Positions 58,511-64,000 of a stretch of DNA of 64,000 bases are shown piece after piece; position 1 is the first letter of the stretch; each line of letters starts with the position of its first letter. Source of the stretch: Rapana venosa. Taxonomy: Eukaryota > Mollusca > Gastropoda > Neogastropoda > Muricidae. The notes below the pieces were generated by a model that was not told where the DNA came from, searched no databases, and was given only the letters and a program-made list of their open reading frames with translations. The DNA lies in assembly GCA_028751875.1 (NCBI GenBank), contig CM054167.1:29207442-29271441 (forward strand), read 5' to 3'. The translations under genes were made by a program, and so were the position numbers.

Positions 58511-59165
58511 GGGGGTTATGGGAGCAGATGAGATACCAAGTCTTAATTTTGCTGTGATATGTTTCAAATGCTGATTCATATCAAGTTGTAAGTAATATTT
58601 CAAATCATGATCATTACAATACATTCTATAAAAGTCAAACCTTTGGCTAGTATCAATGTGATGGTTCCAGTTTTGCCACTGGCAGTCAATCAATCTTTGA
58701 CAAAAAACTTTAATGAATACACAAGCATCACCCACACCTTGATTTAACCACACATCTCCAAAACCATTTTCATTTAAACATATACGCACACTTGATATCC
58801 AATTTATCTTTCCTCTTGCATCTAGGTTATACAGCATTTTATTTGTCTTATATGGTAGTCTCAGATCTTCCTTTTGTAGCAGCTTTATCCAATAACGAAT
58901 ACAGTTAGCTGCAGAATTCATGTACAAGGGATATCTGTTAGTTTCACCATAAATAATATCATTGGGTGTTCATCTATCAACTCCTAAGTATTTCTTTATT
59001 GCAAACAAATGAACGGATTCACAGTGAACTGCTGCTTTGTCCAAACCCCATAATTCTGATCCATACTGAGGAACTGGCTGAACCTGAGAGTCAAACAGCT
59101 TCATCAACAGCCCAAATGAATTATTATTATTAAGTGTATACAGCCTTTGCGTTATGTATACCAAT
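58500..59165 (-). mobile_element. L1/Tx1-type LINE ORF2 C-terminus
   Basis: Minus strand 59164-58970 reads VQPVPQYGSELWGLDKA and FAIKKYLGVD. 58927-58484 reads CIRYWIKLLQKEDLRLPY, INWISSVRICLNENGFGDVW, LNQGVGDACVF and FCQRLIDCQWQNW. This is the C-terminal region typical of L1/Tx1-like LINEs. One stop or frameshift lies near 58960. Confidence 0.85.
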
Positions 59166-59530
59166 GCATTCTTGTGCAGACAAATGGAAGTCTTTTAGAT
59201 ACATTTTCTTCCCATCAATGAGAAGATGGTCGAAGACCATTGTGGCCCTTTGTCCATTCTGTCTGGCACTTTTCAGGTGAGGTGACAGCCTGCGCCTTAT
59301 TTCCCTGACCCGACTGGAGAAATCCTCTCCAACGAAAACATTGCTGCCCTGCAACTTCTTTTTTGCCTTTGGAATCGCTACTTTGTCTTTGTAAAAGCAG
59401 CAGCGAGCAATGATCGGGGAGTCGGGCTTGGCTTTAAGGCGGTGCACACGGTCAAACTCCACAGTCCTGGTCATGTCCATCTTATCAGTAAACAAGTCGT
59501 GCAACTTGCCAGAGAGAGAGAGAGACAGAG
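59150..59530 (-). mobile_element. L1/Tx1-type LINE ORF1 C-terminal domain fragment
   Basis: The minus frame reads FDRVHRLKAKPDSPIIARCC, then AKKKLQGSNVFVGEDFSSRV and IRRRLSPHLKSARQNGQ. It resembles the RNA-binding C-terminal part of L1-like ORF1 proteins (..RP..IIA.F...K..V....L.....I.EDF....R..R..L). It runs directly into the ORF2 C-terminus at about 59160, so the endonuclease and polymerase are deleted. Confidence 0.7.
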
Positions 59531-59930
59531 AGCTCAGAGAATTTGTATATGGATGATTATTTAGAAGGAAAAAAAATCTGTGGGAAAGGAGGGTTATCAG
59601 AATTCCCAAGAAAGGGTGTGGGGAGGAACAGTGAAAGAGGTGATGACTGCTAGAGGCCACTGTGAAGAAACAACAATGGGCATCTGGTTTCAGAAAGGGA
59701 AGGGGCAGTATCTCTGTACTATATATAGCAGAAGGGTGAAGGGGATGTTAGTAAGGATAGGGAAGGGGGAGAGCAGCTAGGAATGGGAAGCTTTTCAACA
59801 CTGGCCTTATGACCTGTTGAACTCATTGAGCTGGTTTCTGGACAAACTACCACCACCTCCCCCACTCTTTCCCCACTTCTCCCTCTTTTGAGCTTGTTCT
59901 CAGCAGTGTCTGGCACTTAGGTGTCTAACT

Positions 59931-59932
<2 letters not shown>

Positions 59933-59961
<29 letters not shown>

Positions 59962-59975
59962 CTCTCTCTCTCTCA
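59933..59975. repeat. Poly-C run of about 24 followed by (CT)n
   Basis: A simple repeat in intron 9. 59660-59930 before it and 59976-60240 after it show nothing I can support. Confidence 0.95.
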
Positions 59976-60249
59976 GTGCATGTGATGTTTCTCTGTCCTA
60001 TATATAAAGACATCTGTCAGAAACATCTCAATATGGCTGAAAACATACCACATAATATCTAGCTGGCAAAGATATTCAGCAGCCAAAATGAGGATGTCAT
60101 CTTCAATTCTAGTAGATTTATATATTATTGTATCAAGAACGCCGGAAACAGCTAAACGATTCTCAACATTAATGTATCAGCTTGCGTCCTGAATCATTGT
60201 AAAAGGACTTTGATATGTTTGTTTCCTCTTTCTATGATTGATAACCTGT

Positions 60250-60920
60250 ACATAAATGTATGTGTGTGTGCGTGCGCACGTGCATGCATGCATGCATGCA
60301 CGTGTGTGCAAGTGTGCGTGTATGTGTGTGTGCATGCGCTTGTGTGTGTATGTGTGCATCATGTGTGCGCGGCGTGAGAGTGCATGTGAGTGTGCGTATG
60401 TGCGTGAAAGCAGATGAATTTGAAATTGTTAATGGAACGTCTTTGGAATGTTGCTTAAATTAAACTATTCGTGATTTGTACTCATTTGCATCCTTTCGTA
60501 TTCATCTTATGTCCACCGCTATTGTATGGGGCTGTTGGCCTTTGACAATTAAAATTCAAGTTTCTCTCTCACACACACACACAGAGTTCTGTCACTCTGT
60601 GTGTGTGTGTGTCTAGAGCTCTCTCTCTGTCTCTGTCTTTGTGTGTGTATCTCTCGTCCCCTGTCTTTTGTGTGTATTCCTCGGTTTTCTGTCTTTGTGT
60701 GTGTATCTCTCTGTCTCTGTCTCTCTCACACACACATGCAATTGCGGAGAAAAAAAGATACACACACACACACACGCACACTGTCTCTCCACACAAACAC
60801 ACACACTCTCACACACCCACACACCACCACACCACACCACACTCTTTCTCCTCTCACACACACAACACACCTCTCTCTCTCTCTCTTGCTCTCTCTCACA
60901 CACACACACACACCATATAA
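60250..60920. repeat. GT, CT and CA microsatellite tracts
   Basis: (GT)n with GCATGCATGCATGC at 60258-60405, then CT/GT/CA compound repeats at 60565-60915. Peptide frames over them are artefacts. Confidence 0.92.
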
Positions 60921-60934
60921 TTTATCTCATATTT

Positions 60935-61106
60935 ATTCATAGATTTTGCCTGCCGCGCACCATGTTTGTAATATCTGTTTGTTTAAACTATTGATTATTT
61001 ATCATTGATTGCATGGCTGTGTCAGATTAGGTTGAATGCATGTTTTTGTTTTGTCTTTGCAAGATAATGCGCTTATATAAGTTTCATTTTATTATTATTA
61101 TTATTA
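60935..61106 (+). mobile_element. CR1-like LINE 3' tail, uninterrupted
   Basis: ATTTATTCATAGATTTTGCC, GATTATTTATCATTGATTGC and GCTTATATAAGTTTCATTTT then (ATT)n. This is the tail interrupted by an RTE element at 41993-42757, here intact. Confidence 0.85.
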
Positions 61107-61931
61107 AGGAGCTATTTGAATGAAGATGGATGTTGAGCTGTTTCAGAACGACTTTATAGGAAATAGTGAAATTGCAAGGACGGAGCTGTGTATGCTTTGT
61201 GACCACTTTTGTTTATACAGTTGGATGAAAATGTATGAACTAAAGAAATGCTAATTATCCTATTGTGGAAAATAGTACACTCTTTATTAAAAGTCTGCAA
61301 TCTATTAAAGACAAGCATGGATTTCTGTTCAAACAGGAAGTTTTCCTGGACAGCTTTACTCACTGCTCTGTCATTTGTTTCTGCTGTGCACAGATAGTAG
61401 TATGATTATATATATGTATTGTAGCAGATAAATATATATGTGGTGTGTATATATATATATAAATTTTTAATGTTATAAGATTTATATATATTATATTTAT
61501 ATATATTATTATAAAATATATAATATATATATATATATGTTATAAGATTTTCCACACTTTCAGCTACTCTCAACTGCTATCCATTTCCATCCCACTCCAA
61601 ACCCTGCTGAGGCCAGCAGAAATAGCAGGAACTACAGCACTTGGGCTTGCAGCTTTGTGCCTTCCTTAACCATGTGGAACACCGGAGGGGAGAAAAGAGG
61701 GAAGGGGTGTGGGGGCGAAAGGAATGGGCATTTAATGTTTTAAAACTGGGCCCTTCACCGTATGCTGGATTGCATACTGTGATATATTTGAACATAACCC
61801 AGTATTATTTTCATCATCTGATTGATTGTATATAGTCACGTGCAGAGTGTAAAGTAAATTCTGTGCAGTGTGGTTGTTTTGTGATTGTACTGAATCCACA
61901 TGCCCCTGAAGACCTGTTCATTTGCTTTCAG
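61107..61931. other. UROD intron 9, 3' part
   Basis: AT-rich, with an (AT)n-rich stretch at 61410-61550. Ends in the acceptor CATTTGCTTTCAG of exon 10. No other feature. Confidence 0.7.
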
Positions 61932-62097
61932 GAGGAGATCCCGGGAAAGGGGGGTGAAAGAGATGTTGGAGAAATTGGGACACAGGGGTACTTTGCAAAC
62001 CGGGGCCATGGGGTGTGAAAGCACAGACCCAGACCACCTGAAGGAGTTCATTGATGCTGTGCATAAATATTCTGAAGACATGAACACTTCTTCCTAG
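61932..62097 (+). CDS. UROD: Uroporphyrinogen decarboxylase, exon 10 with stop
   Basis: After TTTGCTTTCAG, GAGGAGATC begins EEI, then with small indels KGVKEMLEKLGHR. The stretch YFANRGHG (in another frame, 61990-62013) corresponds to the conserved YIANLGHG box with the active-site histidine (His339 in human). It then returns to frame for STDPDHLKEFIDAVHKYSED and MNTSS, stop TAG at 62095. The three extra bases before KGVK and the paired shifts around YFANRGHG all lie in G-rich homopolymers, so sequencing error is likely. As written, the frame is open but the GHG box is lost. Confidence 0.9.
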
Positions 62098-62215
62098 CTC
62101 CCCATGAACACTGTCTTCTTCCTAACTCCCCATGAACACTGTCTTCTTCCTAGCTCCCATGAACACTTTTTTCCTAGCTCCCCATGAACACTTCTTCCTA
62201 GCTCCCCACAATTGG
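62077..62215. repeat. Tandem repeat seeded at the stop codon (about 24-34 bp)
   Basis: ATGAACACTTCTTCCTAGCT CCCC, the last codons plus stop, is repeated about five times into the 3' UTR as ATGAACACTGTCTTCTTCCT and similar. Each copy re-encodes an MNT..SS-stop-like end. Confidence 0.92.
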
Positions 62216-62313
62216 TCAGCATGCACAACTACAAGGGACTGTGTGCTCCATCTGATAGTAGGAATGTGGGTGGTGGTGGTGGTAGTGGTACTCTGTGTGT
62301 TGTATGTGTGAAA

Positions 62314-62319
62314 AATAAA
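62314..62319 (+). promoter_or_regulatory. Polyadenylation signal AATAAA
   Basis: AATAAA 217 bp after the UROD stop codon, followed about 20-25 bp later by TTCACTGTTCATGC, a plausible cleavage region. It would end the UROD transcript. Confidence 0.7.
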
Positions 62320-62339
62320 CTGTAGGAAGGAAGGCTTCA

Positions 62340-62540
62340 CTGTTCATGCACTATTTTGCAGCAGCACAGTAACCTCAGATTTTGGGGGTTTGGCAGAATT
62401 CCATTGTCTGTAGTTAAATTTCTTTTTTTTTCCGCCATTGCAACAAAAGTTCACAATTAGTCAAAACCCAAATGTCAAAGTGATCAGAGAAAGCACATCA
62501 TTTTCTTTTTGTCTTTGACTGCCAGGGAATTAAGCTTGAA
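62340..62540. other. Downstream of UROD, no feature
   Basis: Unique sequence with no supportable gene. Confidence 0.5.
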
Positions 62541-62548
62541 GTTAAATC

Positions 62549-63112
62549 CTATTTTCCCGGGTACCCCCCTCTCCCTCCCCCCAAAATGGGTCTATCTATC
62601 TTTTCCCCGTCCGTATCTGACGACTGTGGGGGCACCCTCAAAGGACTCAACAACCAGTTCCCTCCATTTCCCCTCTCTGTTCTGCCTTTCTCAGGGGTTT
62701 TGTTGAGTTCTAGGCCTGTCCATTCGCTGATGTTATCCTCCCCAGCTCTTCCTTGGTCTGCCTCTTCTTCCTCCTTGGACAGAGCCTTGTAAAACTGTCT
62801 TTGCAAGTCCTTTGGATCTTGTGACATGCCCATACCATTTAATTTACGCTTTTTCACGATCGTTAGAAGGTTCTCATAGGGTCCAATGGTTTGCGGGATT
62901 CTGTTTTTGCACGCTTTCATTGCTTATGTGGTCTTTGTAGGAGATGCCAAGGAGTCCCGAAAGCATCTCATCTCCACCGCCTGTACTCTTCTCTCCAAAT
63001 CTGCATTCAGGGCCCCATGATTCACAGGCAATATCTCACTTATCTCCAAGATCAACTAATGCGCTCCCTTGTCATATCCATATTTCTGTATGCCTGTGAT
63101 CATGGACCCTGA
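62549..63112. mobile_element. RTE-type LINE fragments in inverted arrangement
   Basis: The minus strand 62920-62549 reads RIPQTIGPYENLLTIVKKRK and DNISEWTGLELNK, an RTE C-terminus. Directly beyond it the plus strand 62935-63112 reads HLHRLYSSLQICIQ and MRSLVISIFLYACDH, an upstream RT part on the opposite strand. The 5' part is inverted relative to the 3' part, as in the element at 33165. Inactive. Confidence 0.65.
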
Positions 63113-63450
63113 CAAAAGGGGTACATATTTTTTTTAAATAAAATCGCTTAAAAGAGGTAATTTCTTGTGACAAATGCGAGATTACTGCAAACAACATAGT
63201 CTAGGACCTTCGTCTTTTCCCAAAAAAATCCACAGCCTCAATATAAAACGAGGAAAATTCTGGACTTCCCCACAAAGAGTAATACTCGACATACATGGCA
63301 GCGTAGAGTACGCGTCATTGCCAACGAGTTATTTCGTCAAGTTAGGCACTGAAAAAGTCTAGAGTCCCAGCAGAGCTATCCAATTAGGGACTATAATTAA
63401 CAGTTACCACCAAGTGAGTCCCCTGGCATCATCTTCAAATGTTGAGGACT
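63113..63450. other. No recognisable feature
   Basis: AT-rich sequence with no frame or repeat that I can assign. Confidence 0.5.
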
Positions 63451-63454
63451 TAAT

Positions 63455-64000
63455 TTAATAATAGTAAATAATAATAAAATGGAATTTATAAGCGCTGAAT
63501 CTTGTAAAACAAGCAAACCCAAAGCGTTTCCACTCAAATCATTTATGCGCATGCAACTTAACTAAAAAATATATAAATAACATAATTCAAATTTATGCAC
63601 ACGCACTTTGCACCCCCACAACACCAAAAACACTTAGGAGATGAAGGATGCTGTTGAAAATTAGGGACAGATTGAGGGGAAAGTCTCGGGTAGAAAATAA
63701 GTGTGTTTTGAGGCTGTTTTTGAAGGTGTCAAATGAAGGAAGGCTTTTGGCGAAGTAAAAGAGGGAGGTCATTCCAGGGGGATGGACCAAAAGAGAGAAA
63801 GGGAGCGACGGCCAACCGTGGTTTGTTTGAATCTGGTGTTCAAAAGCACAAAGTATCTGCAGCTGAACAAAGGGGAACGGGATGGAGTGTACAGGTGAAG
63901 ACAGTTACAGAGATAAGGGGGTGCAGATTTGTGGAGACATTTGAAACAGAGAGTATTGACTTATACTTCAGTCTTTGTGAGACTGGAAACCAGTGAAGAG
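63455..64000 (-). mobile_element. CR1-like LINE 3' end, running off the window
   Basis: AATAATAAAATGGAATTTAT then GCGCTGAATCTTGTAAAACA is the reverse complement of the LINE tail. The minus frame 63790-63593 reads PSFDTFKNSLKTHLF, matching the C-terminal PSYDTFKSSLKTYLF of the copy at 41479. 63840-64000 resembles 52380-52540 in the LINE at 51372. Confidence 0.85.

Overview
This is a window of an animal nuclear genome, most likely a gastropod or other lophotrochozoan. The exons are short and intron-split with GT-AG junctions. The mobile elements are animal families (DIRS-like, RTE, CR1/L2-like and L1/Tx1-like LINEs, tRNA- and 5S-derived SINEs, a TTAA-flanked MITE), and there are very large minisatellites. 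The mollusc guess is inference from the repeat mix. It is not proven.

I can support one host gene: uroporphyrinogen decarboxylase (UROD, haem synthesis) on the + strand. It runs from about 14.7 kb to a stop codon at 62095-62097 and a polyadenylation signal at 62314. Exons corresponding to 2-10 of a ten-exon UROD are visible at 14711-14851, 21053-21132, 27997-28095, 29901-30062, 35904-36068, 44427-44564, 48179-48279, about 56526-56586 and 61932-62097. The phases of the clean exons join exactly. Exon 1 was not found. Exons 3-8 are clean. Exons 2, 9 and 10 carry small indels and lie in stretches that look poorly polished. The protein departs from the usual family at two catalytic positions and in a glycine-rich loop.

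The most unusual property is in the introns. Most of their minisatellites appear to be amplified copies of UROD's own exon edges. The exon 2 donor, exon 3 acceptor, exon 3 donor, exon 7 acceptor, exon 8 donor, exon 9 donor and the stop-codon region each sit at the edge of a tandem array whose unit contains that same junction. This creates dozens of decoy splice sites. Exons 4 and 5 also have decayed neighbouring duplicates.

Layout: 1-3986 and 9317-13330 are two copies of one segment, a DIRS-like retrotransposon on the - strand with a LINE inserted in it. The first copy runs into a 500-N gap. 4.5-9.3 kb is low complexity plus LINE debris. 14.7-62.3 kb is UROD. Its introns hold the arrays, a MITE/SINE/LINE nest in intron 4, LINEs in introns 3, 5, 6, 8 and 9, and a second 500-N gap at 40635 flanked by a duplicated segment. 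62.5-64 kb is LINE debris.

No CRISPR, operon, tRNA gene or complete rRNA gene was seen.
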